NCBI GenBank assembly: GCA_937897085.1
Contig: CALCOR010000097.1
Coordinates: 1 to 6,839 of the forward strand
Length of the DNA stretch: 6,839 nt
Reading direction: 5' to 3'
Source of the DNA: an uncultured euryarchaeote
Lineage (GTDB): Archaea; Thermoplasmatota; Poseidoniia; Poseidoniales; Thalassarchaeaceae
The notes beneath the pieces are model-generated. The model searched no databases and was not told where the DNA came from. It worked only from the letters and a program-made list of their open reading frames with translations. Position numbers and translations under genes: made by a program. Shown here piece after piece: positions 1 through 5,674 of this stretch (the stretch's first letter is position 1; each line of letters opens with the position of its first letter).

Positions 1-1
1 C

Positions 2-349
2 GGTGAGCGCGGTCTCTACAGCCGTTCGGTCTGGGAGCGGGCTCTGGAGCGCATACTCCAGATGCCGGTCGGAGAATTCGGTGAAGCCGTGGTGCTTGAT
101 TGGATGCAACGGCGGGAACAGTTTGGCGAGACATTGGAGGCGAATGCCGATGCTCACATCTTGCCCACCATGCAGAGTCACCTGCGCCATACCGAGGCAC
201 TGCATCATCTAGCGAATCGACTGGCGAAGGAAGACGACCTGCTGCTGCTCGTGGGTCGCGACTGGACGTCAGCCACCTCGTGGGGATTCGGGCAGTTCAA
301 TCTCAACCGGCTGTTGCGTGACGGTTGGCCTGGTTCAGAGGAGGAATGA
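2..349 (+). CDS. Unidentified protein, C-terminal part (5' end outside window)
   Basis: The reading frame is open from the left edge to a TGA at 347-349, so only the last 115 residues are seen; the first in-frame ATG (position 62) is probably internal because the 20 codons before it also look like coding sequence. I do not recognise the family. The visible part is soluble, with no membrane segment. It appears largely helical and rich in charged residues, with a central His-rich stretch (SHLRHTEALHHL, visible residues 59-70), a hydrophobic strand (LLLLVG, 80-85), an aromatic patch around WTSATSWGFGQF, and an acidic tail (GSEEE). It ends 3 nt before the NMN-adenylyltransferase-like gene, whose Shine-Dalgarno lies inside this gene's last codons, so the two are very likely co-transcribed and perhaps translationally coupled. 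No function is assigned. Confidence 0.7.
   Translation, partial: GERGLYSRSVWERALERILQMPVGEFGEAVVLDWMQRREQFGETLEANADAHILPTMQSHLRHTEALHHLANRLAKEDDLLLLVGRDWTSATSWGFGQFNLNRLLRDGWPGSEEE
338..346 (+). promoter_or_regulatory. Strong Shine-Dalgarno for the NMNAT-like gene
   Basis: GAGGAGGAA ends 6 nt before the ATG at 353 and overlaps the last sense codons of the upstream gene. It is one of the clearest ribosome binding sites in the window. It fixes the start at 353, so the Pro/Glu-rich N-terminal extension is probably translated. Confidence 0.7.
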
Positions 350-352
350 CCG

Positions 353-985
353 ATGGATGAGGAACCAGAGGTGCTTCCGCTGCTGCCAGAGCCTCCTGAA
401 GAACCACCTCTGCCGGGAATCGTTCTGCTGGGTCGCTTCCAGCCGTTCCATCGCGGACACGCCTGGATGCTTGAACAGGCATTGAGCCATCCGGACTGCC
501 CAACGGATATGCCGGTGCGCGTCGCGCTCGGCTCCGCCAATAAGCCGGAGGATCTAGCTAACCCGTGGAGCGCGGAGGAACGGGAGCAGATGGTGCGTGC
601 CTGGGTCGCGGCACAGGCACCCCACGAGGAAGCGAGAGTGGAGGTCGTGGCCATACCCGACATCGATGATCCCCCCAACTGGGTAAAGCACGCGTCACGC
701 TACCACGGAGGGCCCGGAATCATGTTCACCAGCGATGCTCCGACCGCTGAACTCTACGCCGCCGCCGACTGGCCGGTCGTGGGTGTCGAGTTGATGCAGC
801 GTGAGGACTACGAGGGTTGGCGCATCCGCGACACCCTGCAGATGCTGTCGACCGTGGTCGAGCACGAGGTGGCCCTGGAGGTGGCGTGCGCGACGATTCC
901 CGAGTCGGTGAGCAGGCTGATCATCGACAACGGCTGGCATGCGCGGCTGGCATTCATGGGTCTCCCAGTCGAACCTGTCGGGTGA
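353..985 (+). CDS. Archaeal NadM-like nicotinamide-nucleotide adenylyltransferase (divergent)
   Basis: Cytidylyltransferase-like (HxGH) protein of 210 aa, closest in layout to archaeal NMN adenylyltransferase, which joins NMN and ATP to NAD+ and PPi. Visible landmarks are a first strand with GRFQPFHRGH (residues 27-36, HxGH = H33-H36), GSANK (60-64), NPWSAEER (70-77, matching the family's NPF-TAxER) and IPDID (101-105). W110 sits where archaeal NadM has a tryptophan. Near the C-terminus, where NadM has an SGTEIR-type phosphate-binding motif, this protein has YEGWRIR (153-159): Gly and the final Ile-Arg remain, but the Ser and Thr are gone. The N-terminus carries an extra stretch of about 22 residues rich in Pro and Glu, absent from typical enzymes of 165-180 aa. 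The start is supported by the Shine-Dalgarno at 338-346. NMNAT activity is likely but not certain, because a related nucleotidyl transfer is possible. Confidence 0.8.
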   Translation: MDEEPEVLPLLPEPPEEPPLPGIVLLGRFQPFHRGHAWMLEQALSHPDCPTDMPVRVALGSANKPEDLANPWSAEEREQMVRAWVAAQAPHEEARVEVVAIPDIDDPPNWVKHASRYHGGPGIMFTSDAPTAELYAAADWPVVGVELMQREDYEGWRIRDTLQMLSTVVEHEVALEVACATIPESVSRLIIDNGWHARLAFMGLPVEPVG

Positions 986-1007
986 GGTCGACCCCCTTTC
1001 GATTGCG

Positions 1008-1020
1008 CCCTTCAAATAGG
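1008..1020 (+). promoter_or_regulatory. Possible archaeal TATA-like element
   Basis: The short gap between the NMNAT-like gene and the next + strand gene contains an A/T-rich patch (TTCAAATAG at 1011-1019) in otherwise GC-rich sequence. Transcription starting about 25 nt downstream would begin near 1040, just before the ATG at 1052 and after the ATG at 1031. This fits a short-leader transcript starting translation at 1052. The match is weak and rests on position and composition only. Confidence 0.2.
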
Positions 1021-1051
1021 GTCGAGTCCCATGGGTTCTCTGTTGGTCAAC

Positions 1052-1531
1052 ATGGGTGAATCAAACGGGAAGACAAAGGGTAAGAAAAGACAGGTTCAGG
1101 TGCTGAAGGAGTTGGTTTCCTCGGCGATAGACAGGGGATTGAACCACGAGGTGAATTCTTCATCGGGCCGCATCGCCTTCTATGAGGATGGGGTGGACGA
1201 CACTTCTCCAGGCAGGGCGCGACAATGCTACGACGTCAAGGTGGTCAAACCCGAACTGGTCACCATCACCACTCGCATCACCCCTCCTGTGGATGGTCCT
1301 GAGCGCTCTCTCGGAGAGGTGTGCAACGAGTTCAACACGCGGGTGCGCATCGGTCGGCTGTTCCATTCCGACACCTCTGTCTACTTCTCACACTCACTGC
1401 ACATCCAGAAGGACAGGAAGGTAGCCTGCGACACCTTCCACCACTGCCTTGAGGAGATGCAGTCTGTCACGCCCGACGTGCAGAATGTCATCGATGGTGG
1501 CGAGTATCCCTTCGATATCGACTGCTGCTGA
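1052..1531 (+). CDS. Small soluble protein, possibly YbjN-like
   Basis: Protein of 159 aa from the ATG at 1052; an in-frame ATG at 1031 would add seven residues (MGSLLVN). I prefer 1052 because a natural Lys-rich start (GESNGKTKGKKR) follows and the only TATA-like patch lies too close to 1031. No signal peptide or membrane segment is seen. After the basic N-terminus comes an amphipathic helix, then an alternating strand region (YDVKVVKPELVTITTRI). Next is a helix-turn-strand block with EVCNEFNTRVRIGRLF and VYFSHSLHI, followed by a C-terminal helix and an acidic end finishing in Cys-Cys. The block with the FN dipeptide followed by strands resembles the YbjN / type III secretion chaperone-like fold, but the similarity is at pattern level only. 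It is separated from the upstream gene by about 66 nt, so it may have its own promoter, and it converges with the DUF1499 gene 3 nt away. Confidence 0.65.
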   Translation: MGESNGKTKGKKRQVQVLKELVSSAIDRGLNHEVNSSSGRIAFYEDGVDDTSPGRARQCYDVKVVKPELVTITTRITPPVDGPERSLGEVCNEFNTRVRIGRLFHSDTSVYFSHSLHIQKDRKVACDTFHHCLEEMQSVTPDVQNVIDGGEYPFDIDCC

Positions 1532-1534
1532 ATA

Positions 1535-2074
1535 TCAGACTGTGCAGTTGCTCGATTCCCATTGCTGGGATTCGAGGTGTTGTCTGAGAGCAGCGACACG
1601 CTCGTTGTTCACCTCAAGATCGTAGGCGCCGATGCGTGACTGGGAGTGGATCCACACACCAGACTGGCCGTTGTCACAGTGGACGTGTACCAGCAGGTCG
1701 TCGGGGAAACGGAACATGAACGATCTGAACACGGAGTGGATGTATCCGACCTGCTCAGATTCAGTGAGAACGAGGGTGCGTGGTTCGGATTCAATCCACG
1801 CGAGCGCAGCAGCGAACACCTCCTCCTTGCTGGCGTTGAAGCGGAGTTCGCTCAGGTTGTCACCACGGTAGGGATTGGGAGCCAGCCTCGTGCAGTTCTG
1901 GGAATTCTCCGGACATTCAGTTGGGAATACGTCGATGGGTTGGTTGGGCGAACCTACGTAGATGAGCAACAGCGAGCCGATGTAGAAGGTGACCAGCGCC
2001 ACTGCGAAAGTGCGCGACCTGCGCGATTCGCCCGCCCAGCGGCGGCTGCCACCGGACTCCTCCTCGTCGGCCAT
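1535..2074 (-). CDS. Membrane-anchored DUF1499 family protein
   Basis: Protein of 179 aa. Residues 1-21 are hydrophilic, with a basic stretch (RRWAGESRRSR) before one membrane segment at about 23-41. By the positive-inside rule, the N-terminus is cytoplasmic and the rest lies outside. The external part has DUF1499 hallmarks: CPENSQNC (54-61, the family's CPxxxNC motif), a helix starting ASKEEVFAAAL, and a C-terminal core with FRFPDDLLVHV (121-131), WIHSQSRIGAYDLEVN (141-156, family pattern RSxSRxGxxDxGxN) and NERVAALRQHL. The biochemical role of DUF1499 is unknown. The gene follows grpE by 17 nt and is the last of the - strand cluster. The ATG is supported by a purine-rich ribosome binding site at 2083-2093. 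The family is better known from bacteria, so a transferred origin is possible. Confidence 0.82.
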   Translation of the reverse strand: MADEEESGGSRRWAGESRRSRTFAVALVTFYIGSLLLIYVGSPNQPIDVFPTECPENSQNCTRLAPNPYRGDNLSELRFNASKEEVFAAALAWIESEPRTLVLTESEQVGYIHSVFRSFMFRFPDDLLVHVHCDNGQSGVWIHSQSRIGAYDLEVNNERVAALRQHLESQQWESSNCTV

Positions 2075-2082
2075 GAGGGGTG

Positions 2083-2093
2083 CTCACCGCCTC
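2083..2093 (-). promoter_or_regulatory. Shine-Dalgarno of the DUF1499 gene, overlapping the grpE stop
   Basis: On the - strand, GAGGCGGTGAG ends about 8 nt before the ATG at 2074 and shares its first bases with the grpE stop codon (2094-2092). Ribosomes finishing grpE would therefore pass directly over it, which supports co-transcription and coupled translation. Confidence 0.5.
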
Positions 2094-2637
2094 AATCTGA
2101 AGAGGTTACCACCACACGCGCAGGTCGCAACACCCTGTCGTGCAGCATGTAGCCGGTCTCGAGAACGTCGATGACTACCCCTGCTGGCTGCTCTTCGCTG
2201 GCAGGCAGCGTCGTGATCGCCTCGTGCAGGTTCGGGTCGAAAGGATGCCCAGCAGCCTCGATGATGGTAATGCCTTCCGCCTCGAGCGCAGTCCAGAACG
2301 ACTGGCGTGTGAGTGAGATGCCCTGGACGATAGAGTCGTCCGTCTCTTCGGGAATCGCTTCGAGCGCCCGGTCGAGGTTGTCCAGAACCGGCAGCAGCCG
2401 ATTGGCCAACGCTCTGCCACCGAACTTCAGTAGGTCGCCCCTCTCCTGAGAATGTCTGCGCCTCAGGTTGACTATGTCCGCATCGCGATAGGTCAACTCC
2501 GCTCTCGCCTGCGCCAATTCCCCGGTCAACTTCTCGATCAATTCATCGAGCGTCAGTTCGGGCTCCGCCTCGGCATCCACTTCGGGTCCAGCCTCTTCAG
2601 CATCCGCCTCAGCAGGTCGTTCCGCCTCGTCACTCAT
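2092..2637 (-). CDS. grpE: GrpE, nucleotide exchange factor of DnaK
   Basis: Cytoplasmic co-chaperone that releases ADP from DnaK (Hsp70), usually as a dimer. The 181-aa length is normal for GrpE. Residues 1-29 form a disordered tail rich in Glu, Asp and Ala. Residues 30-75 form the long coiled-coil helix (LTLDELIEKLTGELAQARAE onward, with NLRRRHSQER). LLPVLDNLDRAL (81-92) is the typical helical-bundle signature, and the C-terminal beta domain carries HPFDPNLHEAI (131-141) and VLETGYMLHDRVLRPARVVV (158-177), matching the family's G-Y-x-L-x-x-R-x-L-R-P-A-x-V pattern. It lies 27 nt downstream of the radical SAM gene and 17 nt upstream of the DUF1499 gene, on the same strand. The usual partner genes dnaK and dnaJ are not in the window. 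Archaeal GrpE proteins are thought to derive from bacterial transfer. Confidence 0.96.
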   Translation of the reverse strand: MSDEAERPAEADAEEAGPEVDAEAEPELTLDELIEKLTGELAQARAELTYRDADIVNLRRRHSQERGDLLKFGGRALANRLLPVLDNLDRALEAIPEETDDSIVQGISLTRQSFWTALEAEGITIIEAAGHPFDPNLHEAITTLPASEEQPAGVVIDVLETGYMLHDRVLRPARVVVTSSD

Positions 2638-2664
2638 CAGAGCCGGCGACCTGCCCGACCTTCA

Positions 2665-3828
2665 TCAAGCCGACGCCGGCGGTCGATGGTCGTTCAGCCA
2701 GACAAGACTGACTTCGAGTCGCTCGTAAGTCGGATGAACCTCGACCAGCGCGGCGGGAGCGGTGATCTCCTCAGCGATTTCCTCGGCGAGCAGCAACGGG
2801 ACTTCGAGACGACCATTCTCGGCGTCCCAGCGCATCCACGCTGCGGGCAGGTCGAACTCTGCTACGATCTCGGCCATGTGGGCGTCAGCATCCTCGGGAG
2901 AGCAGTAGATGGAGCCGAACACGATGGTGCCATCCTCAGTGAGCTGCTCGTGAGGGCCGATGGTCGCTTCACCCCGGCGCAGGAAACGGCGGCGCAGTTG
3001 CCCTGAATCCTTGTAGGTGGACGTGCAGAATTTCAGTGTGTAACCGTATGGCGCGAAGTGTCGGTTCTCCTCTGCGTCGGGGAGGTTAGCGTTGGCGTGC
3101 TGGACTCGCGTTCGCATGCGCGTGGCCAGTTCAGCGGAGCCATCGGCTCCCGCTGTGAGTTCGTTAGAGATGTTGAATCCGCGGAGTTCCATGTTGTCGA
3201 TGTTTCCGACGGTGATTTCGAGTTCGTTGAGGTTGAGGAAGGTGATCTGCGCATCGCGCAATTCCTCCAGAAGGGCGAGCAGTCTCTCTTCCTGGTCCGG
3301 CTCACAGGGGAGTTCCACCCCCGTCTTCATCCCCGCCTGTTCACACGCACCCATGATCTCCAGGTAGGGCTCGAGTTCGAGGTCGAGCAGGTGGAAGCGG
3401 ATCTCGTCGAGGCCCGCGTCGGCCAATGCTGTTGCCTGCGCGGGCTGGAAGGCGATGCTCGTGTACATGTGGATGTGGTGCTGGCTCCCGAATTCCCGCT
3501 TCAGTTGACGAATCGATTCCAAGGTGCGCTCTCGGTCCATCATCGGGTCGCCACCGGTGATTCCGGTGCCTGTCGCGTTCATCGCCTGAGCTTCCTCGAG
3601 CACGGCTTCCCAGTCGTCGGGGTCGCAGCGGCGCTCGTTGGCGTAGATGTAATCGATCTCACGCCGGTTCTCAGAGAGTGGGCAGTAGTCGCACTTCCAG
3701 TGGCACTTCCCGGTCACGAACAGCACCATCTTCGAGCCCTGCTGGCACTGCAGGCAGCCCTCGGTGTCCTCGCACGAGGGTGGCTCGACGAGGTCGGGCA
3801 GCGACGCCACGTGAAGTTGGATGCTCAC
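2665..3828 (-). CDS. COG2108-type radical SAM protein
   Basis: Radical S-adenosylmethionine protein of 387 aa from the GTG at 3828. The canonical CX3CX2C cluster motif is KCHWKCDYC (Cys42, Cys46, Cys49), preceded by the strand KMVLFVTG and followed by PLSENRR. GGDP (92-95) corresponds to the SAM-binding GGE/D-P motif. Three further cysteines lie just upstream (Cys19, Cys25, Cys28, spacing CX5CX2C), and others occur at 162, 175, 268 and 309. This layout matches the archaeal group described as related to pyruvate formate-lyase activating enzyme (COG2108); its substrate is, to my knowledge, unknown. The last 70 or so residues form an added acidic alpha/beta domain. A TTG at 3867, whose first bases overlap the pdxT stop, would add 13 residues; I prefer the GTG because GGTGAG precedes it and MSIQLHVASLPDL looks like a natural N-terminus. 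It probably forms an operon with pdxT and grpE. Confidence 0.85.
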   Translation of the reverse strand: MSIQLHVASLPDLVEPPSCEDTEGCLQCQQGSKMVLFVTGKCHWKCDYCPLSENRREIDYIYANERRCDPDDWEAVLEEAQAMNATGTGITGGDPMMDRERTLESIRQLKREFGSQHHIHMYTSIAFQPAQATALADAGLDEIRFHLLDLELEPYLEIMGACEQAGMKTGVELPCEPDQEERLLALLEELRDAQITFLNLNELEITVGNIDNMELRGFNISNELTAGADGSAELATRMRTRVQHANANLPDAEENRHFAPYGYTLKFCTSTYKDSGQLRRRFLRRGEATIGPHEQLTEDGTIVFGSIYCSPEDADAHMAEIVAEFDLPAAWMRWDAENGRLEVPLLLAEEIAEEITAPAALVEVHPTYERLEVSLVWLNDHRPPASA

Positions 3829-3863
3829 TGTCTCACCGAGTCGGTCGGGACCGCGTTCCCGCT

Positions 3864-4475
3864 TCAAGCCGTCGCTCGCAGCAAGGCGGCTTCCAGCAGC
3901 CAGCGATGGAACGTGGGATCATCAGATAGTTCGGGATGGAATGTGAGCGCCAATCTGGCACCATTGCGGACACCCACCACCTCTTCCTGATGGGTCGCGA
4001 CGATCTTGTCCTTCGCGCTGATGTCGGCGAAGCGGGGAGCGCGGATGAAGACGCCTGGGAAGGTGTTTGAATCACCGACTCCGGAGATTCCGAGTTCGGC
4101 TTGGAATGAGTCCTGTTGGCGGCCGTAGGCGTTGCGATCGATGCTCGAATGGATGAGTGGTTCACCACCATCTTGGGGGTCAGCGAGCAGAATCACACCG
4201 GCGCAGGTGCCCAGCACCGGCAGCGTTGGGTCGGCACGCATCCAGGCGAACAGGGCAGGTAGAAGCCCACTGCCCTCGGCTCCTCCAGTGAGTCGCATCG
4301 TGGTGGTCTCTCCGCCGGGCAACACAATCGCCTCAGGCTGGCAGGCGAACAGGTCGGCGTCGGTGCGCAGTTCATGCAGTTCGAGTTCGACACCGGCCTG
4401 TTCGGCGGCTCTCTTCAGGGCCGTGGCGTGCACGTGGCGAGCGCCTTGGAGCATCACGAGGCCGATTCGCACCAT
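3864..4475 (-). CDS. pdxT: PdxT, glutaminase subunit of pyridoxal 5'-phosphate synthase
   Basis: Class I glutamine amidotransferase that hydrolyses glutamine and passes ammonia to PdxS in the DXP-independent route to PLP. From the ATG at 4475 it is 203 aa, the usual length. The frame extends to 4532, but the family begins at the first strand with a G-x-LxLQG pattern, seen here as RIGLVMLQG (residues 3-11). Key features are the glutamine-binding PGGETTTM (53-60), the nucleophile Cys91 in LGTCAGVILLA, RNAYGRQ (114-120), VFIRAP (142-147), and the His180/Glu182 pair in FHPELS completing the triad. All catalytic residues are intact. PdxS is not in the window. The gene is divergent from serC and is followed by the radical SAM gene, with 35 nt between them for the preferred start or an overlap of 4 nt for the longer one. 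Confidence 0.95.
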   Translation of the reverse strand: MVRIGLVMLQGARHVHATALKRAAEQAGVELELHELRTDADLFACQPEAIVLPGGETTTMRLTGGAEGSGLLPALFAWMRADPTLPVLGTCAGVILLADPQDGGEPLIHSSIDRNAYGRQQDSFQAELGISGVGDSNTFPGVFIRAPRFADISAKDKIVATHQEEVVGVRNGARLALTFHPELSDDPTFHRWLLEAALLRATA

Positions 4476-4558
4476 GGGAGTGCGTCGAGCCGCTGTGAAA
4501 TGAACCCACCTCTCGTCTGCCGATGCACTCAAAGACCGGTGCTGCGGCCCTCGGGTCG
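4476..4558. promoter_or_regulatory. Divergent pdxT / serC intergenic region
   Basis: With the family-supported starts (4475 for pdxT, 4559 for serC), 83 nt separate two divergent genes, so this stretch should carry both promoters. It is somewhat less GC-rich near the pdxT side (GTGAAATGAA around 4495-4504), but I see no convincing TATA box, operator repeat or strong Shine-Dalgarno for either gene. Both may be translated from short or leaderless transcripts. This is inferred from gene orientation. Confidence 0.4.
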
Positions 4559-5650
4559 ATGTCGGGCAGGGCTCGCATCCACAATTTCGGCGCCGGGCCG
4601 GCGGTGCTGCCGCTGTCAGTGGTCGAGGAGTGTCGTGACGCGCTGCCGAACCTTTCGCAGAGCGGATTCGGCCTGCTGGAGGTATCTCACCGCAGCCCGA
4701 CCTTCCAGAACGTGGTCGACTCGGCGATGGCGCGGGTCAGAAGGACTCTCTCTGTTCCTGAAGATTACACTGTGCTGTTCCTGCAGGGCGGCGCCTCGCT
4801 GCAGTTCTACATGACTGCACTCAACCTGCTGCGCCCGGGAGAGCAGGCGGACTACCTGGTGACCGGGGGGTGGTCACAGAAGGCGCTCAAGGAGGCGAAG
4901 CGGGTCGGGGATGCGCAGGCGATCTGGGATGATTCCGTGAACGGATTCAGAAGCGTGCCTCAGGTCGGTGAGTACGCCGTGCGTGACGACGCAGTCTATC
5001 TCCACTATACGTCGAACAACACTCTCTACGGGACCCAGTTCCACCATCTGCCGGACAGTGAAGGCAAGTTGCTGCTGCTCGATGCGAGTTCAGACATCGC
5101 CGGCGTGCCGTGCGACATCGCCGCTCACGACCTCATCTATGCCGGCGCGCAGAAGAATCTCGGACCCTCAGGGGTGACTCTGGTGATCCTCTCTCCCCGG
5201 GCTCTCTCACGGGTCGGTGATGACCTTCCCACCATGCTCGACTACAATGTCCACGCCAGCAAAGGCTCGCTGTTCAACACACCCAACACCTTCGGCATAT
5301 TCGTGCTCGACCGGGTGTTCAACTGGCTGGAGGAGAACGGCGGATTGGAAGGCTCGATAGCGCGAAATCAGGAGAAGTCAGGGCTGCTGTATGCGGAACT
5401 CGACAAGACGGACTTCTGGAGGCCACACGCCGATGAGGGTTCGCGTTCCGTGATGAACGTCACGTGGTTGATCCATGACGACGCCTTGGAGCCGGTCTTC
5501 CTGGCGGAGGCAGAGGCTGCCGGCATGGGTGGCCTGAAGGGACACAGGAGCGTGGGAGGCATCCGCGCCAGCCTCTACAATGGCTGTCAGTTGGATAGCG
5601 TGCAGGCGCTCATCTCTTTCATGCACCAGTTCGAATCGAATCATCGATGA
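4559..5650 (+). CDS. serC: SerC, phosphoserine aminotransferase
   Basis: PLP-dependent class V aminotransferase converting 3-phosphohydroxypyruvate and glutamate to phosphoserine and 2-oxoglutarate in serine synthesis. From the ATG at 4559 it has 363 aa, close to the 362 of the E. coli enzyme; the in-frame ATG at 4523 would add 12 residues not typical of the family. Visible motifs are IHNFGAGPAVLP (7-18), SHRSPTFQNV (43-52), LFLQGGASLQF (73-83), VTGGWS (101-106), and DASSDIAG with the ring-binding Asp175. The Schiff-base Lys199 lies in YAGAQKNLGPSG, 24 residues after the Asp as in E. coli. LFNTPNTFGIF (238-248) and the phosphate-binding GHRSVGGIRASLYN (328-341) complete the set. All key residues are present. 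The sequence looks bacterial-like. It is divergent from pdxT and converges with the aldehyde dehydrogenase gene 24 nt away. Confidence 0.96.
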   Translation: MSGRARIHNFGAGPAVLPLSVVEECRDALPNLSQSGFGLLEVSHRSPTFQNVVDSAMARVRRTLSVPEDYTVLFLQGGASLQFYMTALNLLRPGEQADYLVTGGWSQKALKEAKRVGDAQAIWDDSVNGFRSVPQVGEYAVRDDAVYLHYTSNNTLYGTQFHHLPDSEGKLLLLDASSDIAGVPCDIAAHDLIYAGAQKNLGPSGVTLVILSPRALSRVGDDLPTMLDYNVHASKGSLFNTPNTFGIFVLDRVFNWLEENGGLEGSIARNQEKSGLLYAELDKTDFWRPHADEGSRSVMNVTWLIHDDALEPVFLAEAEAAGMGGLKGHRSVGGIRASLYNGCQLDSVQALISFMHQFESNHR

Positions 5651-5652
5651 CT

Positions 5653-5664
5653 CGCCACAAGGCG
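5653..5664. terminator. Small GC hairpin between convergent serC and ALDH genes
   Basis: CGCC-ACAA-GGCG forms a 4-bp GC stem with a 4-nt loop in the 24-nt gap between two converging genes. No T-run follows on either strand, so it is neither a standard rho-independent nor a typical archaeal T-rich terminator. It may be chance in GC-rich DNA. Confidence 0.15.
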
Positions 5665-5674
5665 TCAGGTCACA

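Noticed and set aside
205..678. - strand open frame of 157 codons rich in Ser and Gly
   Set aside because: Antisense to the NMNAT-like gene and the end of the first gene; low-complexity Ser/Gly runs reflect the opposite strand's Pro/Glu codons.
1646..2152. + strand open frame of 168 codons
   Set aside because: Antisense shadow of the DUF1499 gene, whose family pattern and ribosome binding site support the other strand.
2452..3006. + strand open frame of 184 codons
   Set aside because: Overlaps the grpE N-terminus and the radical SAM C-terminus on the opposite strand and shows no family motif.
3181..3400. Repeated GAGTTCGA / GAGGTCGAG-like words
   Set aside because: They encode Glu/Leu/Asn-rich segments of the radical SAM protein on the - strand; spacing is irregular, so codon bias explains them and no repeat array is supported.
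3058..3990. Long + strand open frame of 310 codons
   Set aside because: It lies antisense to the radical SAM and pdxT genes, which show clear family motifs. Its translation is rich in Val, Glu and Arg without recognisable motifs, as expected for the complement of GC-rich coding DNA.
4476..4532. N-terminal extension of pdxT by 19 codons
   Set aside because: PdxT proteins begin directly at the first strand; the extra residues (ADERWVHFTAARRTP and so on) are not typical, and they would overlap the alternative start of serC.
4523..4558. Start of serC at the earlier ATG
   Set aside because: The 12 added residues are not typical of SerC, and starting at 4559 gives almost exactly the family length and motif positions.
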